A DNA stretch of 64,000 nt from Renibacterium sp. (GTDB lineage: Bacteria > Actinomycetota > Actinomycetes > Actinomycetales > Micrococcaceae). Below the pieces are notes generated by a model. It was not told the DNA's origin, made no database searches, and saw only the letters and a list, made by a program, of their open reading frames with translations. The stretch is from positions 1 through 64,000 of the forward strand of contig JAFOLH010000017.1 in the NCBI GenBank assembly GCA_017419405.1, in the 5' to 3' direction. This document shows, piece after piece, positions 47,970-57,530 of this stretch. The translations under genes were made by a program, and so were the position numbers. Every line of letters starts with the position of its first letter. Within the stretch, counting starts at the first letter, position 1.

Positions 47970-48782
47970 ATGACTACTGCAATCGGCCGATCCCGGCAAA
48001 ACCTCGGCCACGGCGTCGTGACCATCGAATACCCACTGCCCTCCGTGGCGTTGGTGACCCTCAACCGACCGGAATCGCTCAACGCGATCAGCGCCGAACT
48101 CATCGACGATCTGAACGCGGCCTTCACTGAGCTCGGTTCGGACGACGAGGTTTCGGTCGTGGTGCTGACTGGCGCGGGCCGGGGCTTCTGCTCCGGCGCC
48201 GACTTGTCGGCGCTCGGCAGCATGCTCGCCGAGAATTCGGCACTTGAGCTCATGCGCGAATCCTGCCGCTGGGAAGTCCTGCTCGCCCGGTTGCCGCAAG
48301 TGACCATAGCCGCGGTCAACGGCCCGGCGATCGGCGCCGGCTGGAGCATGGCCATGGCCTGCGACCTCCGGGTCGCAGGACCGGAGGCGCGATTCGGCGC
48401 GACCTTCGTCCGGATGGGCTTGGGCCCGGATTGCGGGCTTTCGCAAACTTTGCCGCGCGCGGTCGGCCGAGAGCGGGCCATGGAACTGCTGTGCACCGGA
48501 CGGATCATCGACCAGGCCGAAGCCCTGCGCATCGGCTTGGTCTCCACGACCGCCGAGGATGCCCGGTCCGCAGCCTTGGCGCTGGCCGGCAACCTGACCG
48601 CGGCGCCCGGCCGAGCTTTGCGCTCGATCAAGCAGACCCTGTTCGACGCCGCCGAGGCCAGCGTCGAATCGGTGATCGACGAAGTCGAAGCCAGGGCCCA
48701 GGCGGCGCTCTTCGACCACCCGGACTTTGCCGCCGGGGCCGCCCAGTGGATGTCCCGGCATGGCGGCGCCCAGCCGGCCTGA
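47970..48782 (+). CDS. Enoyl-CoA hydratase/isomerase family protein
   Basis: 270 residues, crotonase fold. The oxyanion-hole regions are GRGFCSGADLSALG and NGPAIGAGWSMAMACDLRVAG. The catalytic-glutamate position after RMGLGPDCGLS carries no clear glutamate pair, so isomerase or hydrolase activity is possible. It is the only plus-strand gene of the catabolic cluster, divergent from its TetR neighbour. It converges on the second acyl-CoA ligase, 17 bp away. Confidence 0.88.
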   Translation: MTTAIGRSRQNLGHGVVTIEYPLPSVALVTLNRPESLNAISAELIDDLNAAFTELGSDDEVSVVVLTGAGRGFCSGADLSALGSMLAENSALELMRESCRWEVLLARLPQVTIAAVNGPAIGAGWSMAMACDLRVAGPEARFGATFVRMGLGPDCGLSQTLPRAVGRERAMELLCTGRIIDQAEALRIGLVSTTAEDARSAALALAGNLTAAPGRALRSIKQTLFDAAEASVESVIDEVEARAQAALFDHPDFAAGAAQWMSRHGGAQPA

Positions 48783-48799
48783 ACCGCGCCGGGCGCCGG

Positions 48800-50347
48800 C
48801 TAGGCTTCCGACACCCGGTACTGCGCCCGGATTTCCCGTTTCAGGATTTTCCCGGCGCCGGAAACCGGCAGTTCCGTGCGGAACTCGATGCTCCGCGGCA
48901 GCTTGTAGCCGGCAATCAACTCGCGGCAGCTGGCCAGCAATTCCTCGGCCGTGACCGAGGCTCCCGGGCGCAACACCACCGCAGCGTGCACGGTTTCCAC
49001 CCATTTCTCGTCCGGCACCCCGACCACCGCGGCCATCGCTACTGCCGGATGCTTCGACAAGGCGTTTTCCACCTCGACCGAGTAGATGTTCTCGCCGCCG
49101 GAAATGATCATGTCCTTGAGCCGGTCCACCACGAAAAGGTAGCCGTGCGGGGTCAAATAGCCCAAGTCTCCGGTGTGCATCCAGCCGTCCCGCAGCGCTT
49201 CAGCGGTGGCTTCGGGTTTGTTCCAGTAGCCCAGCATCACATTGCCGCCGCGGCAGACGATCTCGCCCACCTCGCCGGAGGGCAGCTCCTCGCCTTCCCA
49301 GCCGACCACCCGCACCTCGCAGTTCACCGGCGCCTTGCCGCAGGAATACCTGATTTCCGGATCCCCGTGGTCCTGGTCGTCCAACAGTGTGGCCACCGGC
49401 GACAGCTCGGTCATTCCGAAAGCCTGCACCAGCTTCAACCCCGGGAAGGCCTCCCGCGCCCGGTCCAGCAGCGCCGGCGGCATCGGCGAGGCGCCGTAGA
49501 GCAGCCGGCGGAAACTCGGCAAACCGCGGCCCGTGGCAGCAGCAGCCGCGACGACATACTGCAGCATCGTGGGCACCAGAAGCGCATCGCTGACCTGGTG
49601 TTCGTCGATGAGCTCCACCACCGCGGTCGGCTCGAAGGCCGGGACGAACAGCAGGGTCGAGCTCTTCATCAAGCACATCGTCCAGTGCGCAACCGCCGCC
49701 ATGTGGAACATCGGCGCCACGATCATCGCCTTGCCGCCGTCGCTCACCGCTTCGGTGCTGGCCAAAGTGCCCATCGTGGAAATCAGGATATTGGCATGGC
49801 TCAGCATCACGCCCTTGGGCTCCCCGGTAGTGCCCCCGGTGTAGAAAATGCCGAAAATATCAGCACCGCCACGGCGTGCATCTTCGATCGGATCAGCCTC
49901 GAGCAGGAGCGTCTCGTAATCCAGCGCACCTTCCGGAGCTTCCCCGGAACTGCAGAAAATCACCGTGTCCAGCTCCGGATACCCCTGTCGCAAAGCCGGG
50001 ACCATCGGCGCGAAAGCCGCGTCGACCAGCAGCACCCTGATCTGCGCGTCGCGCAGCGAATAGATGATTTCCGCCGGACTCCACCGGGTGTTGACCGGAG
50101 CCACCACCGCATCGGCCCACGGCACCGCGAGCAGATACTCGTGGTAGACCTCCGAATTCAGTGCGAGCATGCCGACCCGGTCACCCGAGGCGACGCCGAG
50201 CGAGCGCAACGCGCCGGCGCATCTGGCGACCCGGTCGAGCACCTGGCGCACCGAACGTTCATGCCCGGAGTCGATAGTCATCGGCGCATCCGGGTGTTGC
50301 TGGAACTGGCGGTGCAGTAGCTGAGTCAAGTACACAGTGACCTCCAT
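48800..50347 (-). CDS. Acyl-CoA synthetase (AMP-forming), second copy
   Basis: 515 residues from ATG 50347 (GTG 50350 directly before is equally possible). It has the ANL motif FYTGGTTGEPKGVMLSH, FGMTELSPVATLL and the C-terminal VSGAGKILKREIRAQ with the catalytic lysine. GGENIYSVEVENAL is the fatty-acid/aryl ligase signature. It is only moderately similar to the ligase at 45.7 kb, so it is not a recent duplicate. Its promoter carries the cluster motif 25 bp upstream. Confidence 0.9.
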   Translation of the reverse strand: MEVTVYLTQLLHRQFQQHPDAPMTIDSGHERSVRQVLDRVARCAGALRSLGVASGDRVGMLALNSEVYHEYLLAVPWADAVVAPVNTRWSPAEIIYSLRDAQIRVLLVDAAFAPMVPALRQGYPELDTVIFCSSGEAPEGALDYETLLLEADPIEDARRGGADIFGIFYTGGTTGEPKGVMLSHANILISTMGTLASTEAVSDGGKAMIVAPMFHMAAVAHWTMCLMKSSTLLFVPAFEPTAVVELIDEHQVSDALLVPTMLQYVVAAAAATGRGLPSFRRLLYGASPMPPALLDRAREAFPGLKLVQAFGMTELSPVATLLDDQDHGDPEIRYSCGKAPVNCEVRVVGWEGEELPSGEVGEIVCRGGNVMLGYWNKPEATAEALRDGWMHTGDLGYLTPHGYLFVVDRLKDMIISGGENIYSVEVENALSKHPAVAMAAVVGVPDEKWVETVHAAVVLRPGASVTAEELLASCRELIAGYKLPRSIEFRTELPVSGAGKILKREIRAQYRVSEA

Positions 50348-50372
50348 CACGTCATTGAGATGTTTAGAAGGT

Positions 50373-50401
50373 AGCCTATTAGCGATTCACTTAGTGCGCA
50401 A
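50373..50401 (-). promoter_or_regulatory. Promoter with GTGAAT-N4-AATAGGYT operator (second ligase)
   Basis: Minus-strand TTGCGC (50396-50401), a 17-bp spacer and TAGGCT (50373-50378). The motif GTGAATcgctAATAGGCT occupies 50373-50390, overlapping spacer and -10. The -10 lies 25 bp before the ligase start. The CaiB-like gene upstream ends at 50391, so its last bases coincide with the spacer. Confidence 0.7.
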
Positions 50402-51425
50402 GAGGTGATGTTCGATAGAGACTGGGATGCAGTGCACCCCCAGTGGCCCCCAACTCCCGCTGCCGGTCGATCCGGTGGCGCATGTGCGGATCGCTTTCCG
50501 ACTCTTCGAGACTCCAAACCGCAGAAAGGCAGGCGCCCGTCTGGTGGCCGATCTGGGCCCATTCCGCCCGGCTCTTGGTCCGGAAGGCCGCCGCCAGTTT
50601 TTCCGCCAGTTCCGGCCAGCGCCGCGGATCGTCCCGGCTCCCGTCGTCCGGGAAGTCGATTCCGGTCGCCAGCAGCAGCTGGCTGAAAAACTGCGGCTCA
50701 GCCGCGCCGACCGCAACATACTCGCCATCGTCCGCGGATTCATAGACCGCGTAGAACGGCGCATTGGCCAGTACATTCGGGGTCCGCGCGCCGAGCACCT
50801 CGGTGAAATTCGCCGGCATGGTCAACAATGCGGCCGCGCCGTCCACCATCGCCACATCGAGCACCTGCTCCACCGGCAGCCCCGACTTCTTGCCCCACAG
50901 CGCCGCGAGGATGCTGATCGCGCCGTGCATCGATCCACCCGCGAAGTCGCCGACCACATTGATCGGCGGCACCGGCTTCGCACTGCCCCGGCGGAATGCG
51001 TGAAGCGCGCCCGATTGCGCGATGTAGTTGATGTCATGACCGGGATCCTCGGCGAAGGGGCCGCTCTGCCCGAACCCGGTCACCCTCGCGTAGATCAAGT
51101 CCGGATTCGCCTCCAGGGCCTGCTCCGGCCCCAAGCCGAGCCGCTCCATAACCCCTGGCCGCATCCCTTCGATCAGCACGTCGGCATTCTCGATCAGCGC
51201 CAGGACCCGCTGCTGATCGGCCGGATCCTTGAGGTCGAAAGCTTCGTGCGCCTTGCCCTGCGCATAAAAACTGTGCAGGAAATCGTAGGGTCCCGGCGCG
51301 GTCCTGGTCACCACGGTGACCTCGGCGCCCAGGTTCCGCAGGATCGTGCCCAGGTGCGGCACCGGGCCGATCGCCGCCATTTCGAGCACCCGCAGTCCTA
51401 GCAGTGGCTTGCTTCCTTGACTCAT
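50391..51425 (-). CDS. CaiB/BaiF-family protein, alpha-methylacyl-CoA racemase-like
   Basis: 344 residues from ATG 51425, preceded by GTAAGGA. The frame extends to ATG 51488, which would put the start 27 bp from the promoter, as at the thiolase gene, but that leader looks unlike protein. The type III CoA-transferase fold is clear (IGPVPHLGTILRNLGAEVTVV, MRPGVMERLGLGP). GHDINYIAQSGALHAF with catalytic His/Asp and VVGDFAGGSMHG are those of AMACR, which inverts 2-methyl groups before beta-oxidation. This suggests methyl-branched substrates for the cluster. Confidence 0.85.
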   Translation of the reverse strand: MSQGSKPLLGLRVLEMAAIGPVPHLGTILRNLGAEVTVVTRTAPGPYDFLHSFYAQGKAHEAFDLKDPADQQRVLALIENADVLIEGMRPGVMERLGLGPEQALEANPDLIYARVTGFGQSGPFAEDPGHDINYIAQSGALHAFRRGSAKPVPPINVVGDFAGGSMHGAISILAALWGKKSGLPVEQVLDVAMVDGAAALLTMPANFTEVLGARTPNVLANAPFYAVYESADDGEYVAVGAAEPQFFSQLLLATGIDFPDDGSRDDPRRWPELAEKLAAAFRTKSRAEWAQIGHQTGACLSAVWSLEESESDPHMRHRIDRQRELGATGGALHPSLYRTSPLAH

Positions 51426-51515
51426 TGCACGCATCCTTACGCCGTCGTCCGCCCAGACTATCCGGGCAGCCCGGACATTCCCAACCATGGCCGATTGAAG
51501 ACATCCATTGAAAAC

Positions 51516-51545
51516 AGCCTATTTTCAATTCACTTATGTCGTCAA
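51516..51545 (-). promoter_or_regulatory. Promoter with GTGAAT-N4-AATAGGYT operator (racemase-like gene)
   Basis: Minus-strand TTGACG (51540-51545), an 18-bp spacer and TAGGCT (51516-51521). The motif GTGAATtgaaAATAGGCT occupies 51516-51533. It lies 90 bp before the preferred start and 27 bp before the alternative start of the racemase-like gene. Confidence 0.68.
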
Positions 51546-51559
51546 GTAATGCGTCCAGT

Positions 51560-51607
51560 AACGACGACGGCGGGTCCGCACCTAGGTGCGGACCCGCCGT
51601 CGTCGTT
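51560..51607. terminator. 48-nt perfect palindrome after adk
   Basis: The sequence is perfectly self-complementary about 51583/51584 over 24 bp per arm with no unpaired loop. It begins 11 bp after the adk stop on the minus strand and marks the boundary between the ribosomal genes and the catabolic cluster. There is no U-tract. Confidence 0.7.
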
Positions 51608-51618
51608 GCTGGGAGAGG

Positions 51619-52200
51619 CTATTTGGTTGCGGTCACGCCGTCGATCGCTGCCATGATGCGGTCGGTGACCTCATCGATCGCGCCGATCCCGTCGACCTTC
51701 GCCAACAGGCCCTGCTCGTGGTAGCGGACCACCACGGCCTCGGTCTGCGTGTGGTACAGATTCAGCCGGTGCCGGATGACTTTCTCGTCGTCGTCGCTGC
51801 GCCCAGACTCTTTGGCCCGGCCCAGCAGACGCCGCACGAGTTCTTCGTCGTCCGCGGTCAGCTGCAGCACCACGTCCAGCTTTTCACCCTTGGCGCTCAG
51901 GATCTCGTCCAACTCGTCGACCTGAGCCGAAGTGCGCGGGTACCCGTCGAGCAGGAAGCCGTGCTGCACATCATCCTGCTGCAACCGGTCGCGGACCATT
52001 TTGTTGGTCACGCTGTCCGGCACATAGTCTCCGGCGTCCATGAACTTCTTGGCTTCCAGACCCAAAGGCGTCTCGCCTTTGACGTTGGCCCGGAAGATGT
52101 CGCCGGTGGAAATGGCCACGATGCCCAAACGATCGGAAATCCGCTCGGCCTGGGTGCCCTTGCCTGACCCCGGAGGGCCCACAATCAGCATTCTGGTCAT
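51619..52200 (-). CDS. adk: Adenylate kinase
   Basis: Balances ATP, ADP and AMP. The protein has 193 residues, the short form without the zinc lid insert, as in actinobacteria. The P-loop is GPPGSGKGTQ, then STGDIFRANV, LLDGYPRT and RAKESGRSDD. ATG 52200 overlaps the secY stop by four bases (52197-52200). The longer open frame upstream is only a shadow within secY. The normal next gene, map, is displaced by the catabolic cluster. Confidence 0.96.
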   Translation of the reverse strand: MTRMLIVGPPGSGKGTQAERISDRLGIVAISTGDIFRANVKGETPLGLEAKKFMDAGDYVPDSVTNKMVRDRLQQDDVQHGFLLDGYPRTSAQVDELDEILSAKGEKLDVVLQLTADDEELVRRLLGRAKESGRSDDDEKVIRHRLNLYHTQTEAVVVRYHEQGLLAKVDGIGAIDEVTDRIMAAIDGVTATK

Positions 52201-53522
52201 CGCAGCAACCCCTCGTAGTGCCGTTGTTGCAGCTGCGCATCGATCTGCTTCACGGTTTCCAGACCCACGCCGACCATGATCAGCAGCGAGGTGCCGCCGA
52301 ACGGGAAGTTCTGGTTCGCCTGGATCAGCACCAGCGCGATCAGCGGGATCAAAGCGACCAGACCGAGGTAGATCGCACCCGGCAAGGTAATCCGGGACAA
52401 CACGTACTGCAGGTAGTCCGCAGTCGGTTTGCCGGCCCGGATGCCCGGAATGAAGCCGCCGTACTTCTTCATGTTGTCCGAAACTTCTTCCGGGTTGAAG
52501 GTGATCGCCACGTAGAAGTACGTGAAGAACACGATCATGAAGAAGTACATCGCCATGTAGATCGGGTGGTCGCCCTTGGTCAGGTTGTCGTTGATCCAAA
52601 TCGCCCAGCCCGGTGCATTCGCGTTGTTGCCGCCAGCGGCGAACTGTGCGATCAGCGCCGGCAGGTACAACAGCGAGGAGGCGAAGATGACCGGCACCAC
52701 GCCGGCCATATTGACCTTGATCGGGATATAGGTGCTGGTGCCGCCGACGGTGCGCCGGCCGATCATCCGCTTCGCATATTGGACCGGTACGCGTCGTTGC
52801 GACTGTTCCACGAAGACCACCAGGGCCATCACCACCACACCGATCAAGAGAACCACGAAGAAGGTTCCTGGACCCTTGGTGCTCCAGATCTGTCCGAGCG
52901 AAACCGGGAACTGCGCCACAATCGAGGTGAAGATGAGCAGCGACATGCCGTTGCCCACACCCTTTTCGGTGACCAATTCGCCCATCCACATGATCAGACC
53001 GGTGCCGGCCGTCAAGGTGATGATCAACAGAATCGTGACGATGATCGAGCTGTCCGGGATGATCGCGCCCGGAGTGCCGTCCTGGCCGCAGCCGCCGAGC
53101 AGCTGGCCGGAGCGGGCCAATGACACCAGCGTGGTGGCATTGAGCAAGCCGAGGCCGATGGTCAGGTAACGGGTGTACTGGGTGAGCTTGCTCTGCCCCT
53201 GCGCGCCCTCGAGGTGCAGATCCTGGAAGCGAGGAATGACCACCCGCAGCAGCTGGATGATGATGCTCGCGGTGATGTACGGCATGATGCCGAGCGCGAA
53301 GATGGACACCTGGAGCAATGCGCCACCGCTGAAGAGGTTGACCAGCTGGTAGATGCCTTGATCTGTATTGCCGGCGGTGAGGCACTGCTGGACATTGTTA
53401 TAGTTCACACCCGGTGAAGGGATGAAGGCGCCGAGTCTGAAAATGACAATGATGCCCAGCGTGAACAACAACTTGCGTCGCAGGTCAGGCGTGCGAAAGG
53501 CGCGGCCAATTGCGGAAAGCAA
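52197..53522 (-). CDS. secY: Preprotein translocase subunit SecY
   Basis: Channel subunit of the Sec translocase. The protein has 441 residues with ten predicted membrane helices. The start is TTG 53522, chosen because AGGAGG (53527-53532) precedes it and the protein then begins LLSAIGRAFRTPDLRRKLLFTL, the family start. FFTYFYVAITFNPEEVSDNMKKYGGFIPGIRAG and RVPVQYAKRMIGR are cytoplasmic loop signatures. It is coupled to adk by a 4-base overlap. A terminator separates it from rplO. Confidence 0.95.
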   Translation of the reverse strand: MLSAIGRAFRTPDLRRKLLFTLGIIVIFRLGAFIPSPGVNYNNVQQCLTAGNTDQGIYQLVNLFSGGALLQVSIFALGIMPYITASIIIQLLRVVIPRFQDLHLEGAQGQSKLTQYTRYLTIGLGLLNATTLVSLARSGQLLGGCGQDGTPGAIIPDSSIIVTILLIITLTAGTGLIMWMGELVTEKGVGNGMSLLIFTSIVAQFPVSLGQIWSTKGPGTFFVVLLIGVVVMALVVFVEQSQRRVPVQYAKRMIGRRTVGGTSTYIPIKVNMAGVVPVIFASSLLYLPALIAQFAAGGNNANAPGWAIWINDNLTKGDHPIYMAMYFFMIVFFTYFYVAITFNPEEVSDNMKKYGGFIPGIRAGKPTADYLQYVLSRITLPGAIYLGLVALIPLIALVLIQANQNFPFGGTSLLIMVGVGLETVKQIDAQLQQRHYEGLLR

Positions 53523-53608
53523 GCATCCTCCTGAAGTTCTTGGTTCCGAAGAAGTTGGGCCGCCATGGCCCACCAACCGAGTCTAGTGGGTAGACCCTAT
53601 AGAAAACG

Positions 53609-53652
53609 AAAAACTCTTGGTGGATGGAGGAAATCCCCCCATCCACCAAGAG
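53609..53652 (-). terminator. Intrinsic terminator between rplO and secY
   Basis: On the minus strand CTCTTGGTGGATGG (53639-53652 as complement) pairs with its copy at 53614-53627 over 14 bp and is followed by T5 (53609-53613). It lies 27 bp after the rplO stop and 86 bp before the secY start. Confidence 0.82.
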
Positions 53653-53679
53653 CTCAATTCATGCTGTGTGCCAAAGCAA

Positions 53680-54204
53680 TTACAGCTCGGTAGCAGAACC
53701 GCCGGCAGCAACAATCTTTTCGGTAGCGCTGGTCGAGAAAGCATTCACGGTAACCTGCACCTTGACGGTGAGTTCACCGGTCCCGAGCACCTTGACGGGC
53801 TGGTTCTTGCGAACGGCCCCTTTGGCGATCAGGCTCTCTACGGTCACTTCGCCACCATCCGGGTACAACTCGGAGATCTTGTCCAAGTTCACGACCTGGA
53901 ACTCCACCCGGAACGGGTTCTTGAAGCCGCGAAGCTTCGGCAGGCGCATGTGCAACGGCAGCTGACCGCCGGCGAAACCGGCCTTCACCTGGTAGCGGGC
54001 TTTGGTGCCCTTGGTGCCACGGCCTGCGGTCTTGCCCTTGGAGCCTTCGCCACGGCCCACACGGGTCTTCGCGGTTTTGGCGCCGGGAGCCGGACGCAGG
54101 TGGTGCACCTTCAATGCGTTCTGCTTCTCAACGGTTTCTGCCTTGGCGCTATCTGCCTTAGTGGCGGACGCCTTGGCGGCCTTAGTTTTAGTAGCTTCAG
54201 CCAT
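53680..54204 (-). CDS. rplO: 50S ribosomal protein L15
   Basis: Late-assembly large-subunit protein, 174 residues. The first 28 residues are an Ala/Lys-rich extension ([19 protein letters not shown]). The core starts at [38 protein letters not shown], whose Gly-rich arm penetrates the rRNA, and ends with [17 protein letters not shown]. It starts at ATG 54204, 2 bp after the rpmD stop, and is last before the terminator at 53609-53652. Confidence 0.96.
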   Translation of the reverse strand: MAEATKTKAAKASATKADSAKAETVEKQNALKVHHLRPAPGAKTAKTRVGRGEGSKGKTAGRGTKGTKARYQVKAGFAGGQLPLHMRLPKLRGFKNPFRVEFQVVNLDKISELYPDGGEVTVESLIAKGAVRKNQPVKVLGTGELTVKVQVTVNAFSTSATEKIVAAGGSATEL

Positions 54205-54206
54205 GA

Positions 54207-54419
54207 TTACTTCGCCTCCTCTACCTTCACCAGGTGCGGAACCGTGTTGATCATGCCGACGGTCACTGCATCGGCCTTGCGCACAACGGTGTGACCGATG
54301 CGCTTGAGGCCCAGTGAACGCAGCGTGTCGCGCTGGTTCTGCTTTCCACCGATGGTGGACTTGATCTGCGTGATCTCCAGAGTCTTCTCAGACACCTGGA
54401 CATTCTTCGGGGTGGTCAT
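54207..54419 (-). CDS. rpmD: 50S ribosomal protein L30
   Basis: 70 residues from ATG 54419, which shares one base with the rpsE stop (TAATG). The core is [37 protein letters not shown], the standard L30 sequence; about ten extra residues precede it. It lies between rpsE and rplO, the usual spc-operon order. The longer open frame upstream is a shadow of rpsE. Confidence 0.95.
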   Translation of the reverse strand: MTTPKNVQVSEKTLEITQIKSTIGGKQNQRDTLRSLGLKRIGHTVVRKADAVTVGMINTVPHLVKVEEAK

Positions 54420-55156
54420 TAGGCACCTGCCTTTGCTTGCGCATTTTCCTGAATGGTACGCAACAACGGACCGGGAACGACCTCGTCCATCGGCAAACCG
54501 CGGCGGGCTGCAACCGAAGCCGGCTCTTCGAGCTGGCGCAGTGCGGCAACCGTGGCGTGCACGATGTTGATCGCGTTGGAGGAACCGAGCGACTTCGACA
54601 GGATGTCGTGGACACCGGCGCATTCCAGCACGGCGCGCACCGGACCGCCGGCGATAACGCCGGTACCCGGGGTTGCCGGACGCAACAGCACGACGCCGGC
54701 AGCGGCCTCGCCCTGTACGCGGTGCGGAATGGTGTTGCCGATGCGCGGAACGCGGAAGAAGGACTTCTTCGCTTCCTCGACGCCCTTGGCGATCGCCGCG
54801 GGAACTTCCTTGGCCTTGCCGTAGCCGACGCCGACCAGACCGTTGCCGTCGCCGACGACCATCAGGGCGGTGAAGCTGAAGCGACGGCCGCCCTTGACGA
54901 CCTTGGCCACGCGGTTGATGGTCACCAGTTTTTCAATGTACTGGTTCTTCTCAGCGTCGCGTCCGCCATCGCGGCCGCCACGGCCACCATCGCGGCCGCC
55001 ACGGCCACCGTCACGTCCGCCACGGCCACCATCGCGGCCGCCACGGCTGCTGCCGCGACGATCCTCGTTGGAACCGGCAGAAGTTTCGGTAGCCGCAACT
55101 GCTTCGGTGTTCTCAGACACAGTGGTTGTGCTTTCTTCTTTGATGTTCTCGCTCAC
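54419..55156 (-). CDS. rpsE: 30S ribosomal protein S5 with an RGG-repeat N-terminus
   Basis: S5 helps decoding fidelity. The protein has 245 residues; the core (about 70-235) has [29 protein letters not shown] and [13 protein letters not shown]. The first 70 residues are extra: an acidic Ser/Thr/Glu stretch, then about 30 residues of RGGRDGG repeats (38-67) like RNA-binding RGG boxes. Extensions of S5 are known in actinobacteria, but this regular RGG array is notable. It starts at ATG 55156, overlapping rplR by four bases. Confidence 0.96.
   Translation of the reverse strand: MSENIKEESTTTVSENTEAVAATETSAGSNEDRRGSSRGGRDGGRGGRDGGRGGRDGGRGGRDGGRDAEKNQYIEKLVTINRVAKVVKGGRRFSFTALMVVGDGNGLVGVGYGKAKEVPAAIAKGVEEAKKSFFRVPRIGNTIPHRVQGEAAAGVVLLRPATPGTGVIAGGPVRAVLECAGVHDILSKSLGSSNAINIVHATVAALRQLEEPASVAARRGLPMDEVVPGPLLRTIQENAQAKAGA
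54956..55045 (-). repeat. 21-bp coding repeats for RGGRDGG in rpsE
   Basis: About four near-identical 21-bp units encode (RGGRDGG)n, residues 38-67 of S5. The DNA is regular enough for slippage or unequal exchange, so copy number probably varies between strains. Confidence 0.85.
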
Positions 55157-55536
55157 AGGGCCAAACCGCCTTCACGTGCGCCATCGGCAACGGCCGCGAT
55201 CCGGCCGTGGTACTTGTTGCCACCGCGGTCGAAGACGACGGACTCGATGCCGGCCTTCTTCGCACGGTCGGCAACCAGTTCGCCAACGCGCTTGGCTTTG
55301 GCGGTCTTGTCGCCGTCGAACGCACGCAGATCTGCTTCCAAGGTGGAAGCAGAAGCCACGGTCACGCCCTTGCTGTCATCGACGACCTGCACGAAGATGT
55401 GCCGGGCCGAACGGTTGACAACCAGACGGGGACGGGTCTCGGTACCGACGATCCGCTTGCGGACGCGCAGGTGACGACGACCGCGGGCGGCCGAACGGGA
55501 CTTGCCCTTGCGGTTCTTATTAATGGTCAAAGCCAT
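55153..55536 (-). CDS. rplR: 50S ribosomal protein L18
   Basis: 5S-rRNA-binding protein, 127 residues. The basic start [28 protein letters not shown] is followed by [21 protein letters not shown] and [26 protein letters not shown]. It starts at ATG 55536, 2 bp after the rplF stop, and overlaps rpsE by four bases, so rplF-rplR-rpsE are tightly coupled. Confidence 0.97.
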   Translation of the reverse strand: MALTINKNRKGKSRSAARGRRHLRVRKRIVGTETRPRLVVNRSARHIFVQVVDDSKGVTVASASTLEADLRAFDGDKTAKAKRVGELVADRAKKAGIESVVFDRGGNKYHGRIAAVADGAREGGLAL

Positions 55537-55538
55537 GA

Positions 55539-56491
<953 letters not shown>

Positions 56492-56581
56492 GTGGGCTCT
56501 TGCCCTTCCTCGAAGCGGTTTCCGCGTTGTCTTCTCATGCGCCGGCAATCGGCGCGAAGCACGGGACCTGCCAAGTAGTTG

Positions 56582-57163
56582 TTAGTCTTCGGATTTGAAC
56601 GGGAAGCCAAGCGCCTTGAGCAGCGCGCGGCCTTCGTCGTCGGTCTTCGCCGTGGTGACCACGGTGATGTCCATGCCACGGATCTTGTCGATCGCGTCCT
56701 GGTCGATTTCGTGGAACATGACCTGCTCGGTGAGACCGAAGGTGTAGTTGCCATTGCCATCGAACTGCTTGCCGGAAAGTCCGCGGAAGTCTCGGATACG
56801 GGGCAGTGCCAGGGTGACCAGACGGTCGACGAATTCCCACATCCGGTCGCCGCGCAACGTGGTGTGCGCGCCGATCGGCATGCCTTCACGCAGCTTGAAC
56901 TGGGCGATCGACTTGCGGGCCTTGGTGACCATCGGCTTCTGGCCGGTGATCAGGGTCAAGTCGCGAACCGCACCGTCGATGACCTTGGAGTCCCGGGCTG
57001 CCTCGCCGACGCCCATGTTCACGACGACCTTGACCAGGCGCGGAACCTGGTTGACGTTGCCGTAGTTGAATTCGTCCTGCAGCGTCTTCTTGATTTCCTC
57101 GGCGTAGCGGGTCTTCAGACGCGGCGTGATCTTCTCTACAGCTTCAGTGGTTTCGATGCTCAT
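56582..57163 (-). CDS. rplE: 50S ribosomal protein L5
   Basis: 5S-rRNA-binding protein, 193 residues. The signatures are [55 protein letters not shown] and [25 protein letters not shown]. An N-terminal extension of about 10 residues is typical of actinobacteria. ATG 57163 overlaps rplX by four bases. Confidence 0.97.
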   Translation of the reverse strand: MSIETTEAVEKITPRLKTRYAEEIKKTLQDEFNYGNVNQVPRLVKVVVNMGVGEAARDSKVIDGAVRDLTLITGQKPMVTKARKSIAQFKLREGMPIGAHTTLRGDRMWEFVDRLVTLALPRIRDFRGLSGKQFDGNGNYTFGLTEQVMFHEIDQDAIDKIRGMDITVVTTAKTDDEGRALLKALGFPFKSED

Positions 57164-57528
57164 GCCAGATCCTTTCCGGAGCTCTTCGCGAAGCGAACGC
57201 GGGTGACGCGTTCACGGCCGTCGCGCTCAACGGTTTCGAGGCGGTAGCCGACGCGAGTCGGCTTCTTGGTGGACGGATCCACCAAAGCCACGTTCGAGAT
57301 GTGGATGGAGGCTTCAACGGTCTCGATGCCACCGGTCTTGGTGCCGCGCTGCGACTGCCCGACCTTGGTGTGCTTGGTCACGCGGTTGATGCCTTCAACG
57401 AGCACGCGGTTGCTTTCCGGGAAAACCCGCAGGACTTTGCCCTGCTTGCCCCGGTCGCCGCCGCGCTCAGCCTTGGCACCGGTGATGACCTGAACCAGAT
57501 CGCCCTTTTTGATGTTGATCTTCGCCAT
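57160..57528 (-). CDS. rplX: 50S ribosomal protein L24
   Basis: Assembly-initiator protein with an N-terminal KOW motif ([43 protein letters not shown]). The 122 residues are slightly longer than the usual 104, with a basic C-terminal part. It starts at ATG 57528, 2 bp after rplN, and overlaps rplE. Confidence 0.96.
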   Translation of the reverse strand: MAKINIKKGDLVQVITGAKAERGGDRGKQGKVLRVFPESNRVLVEGINRVTKHTKVGQSQRGTKTGGIETVEASIHISNVALVDPSTKKPTRVGYRLETVERDGRERVTRVRFAKSSGKDLA

Positions 57529-57530
57529 GT

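Noticed and set aside
51619-53385. A 588-codon frame that seems to fuse adk to a long upstream extension
   Set aside because: The upstream part is a shadow within secY in another frame; adk starts at ATG 52200 with the canonical MTRMLIVGPPGSGKG.
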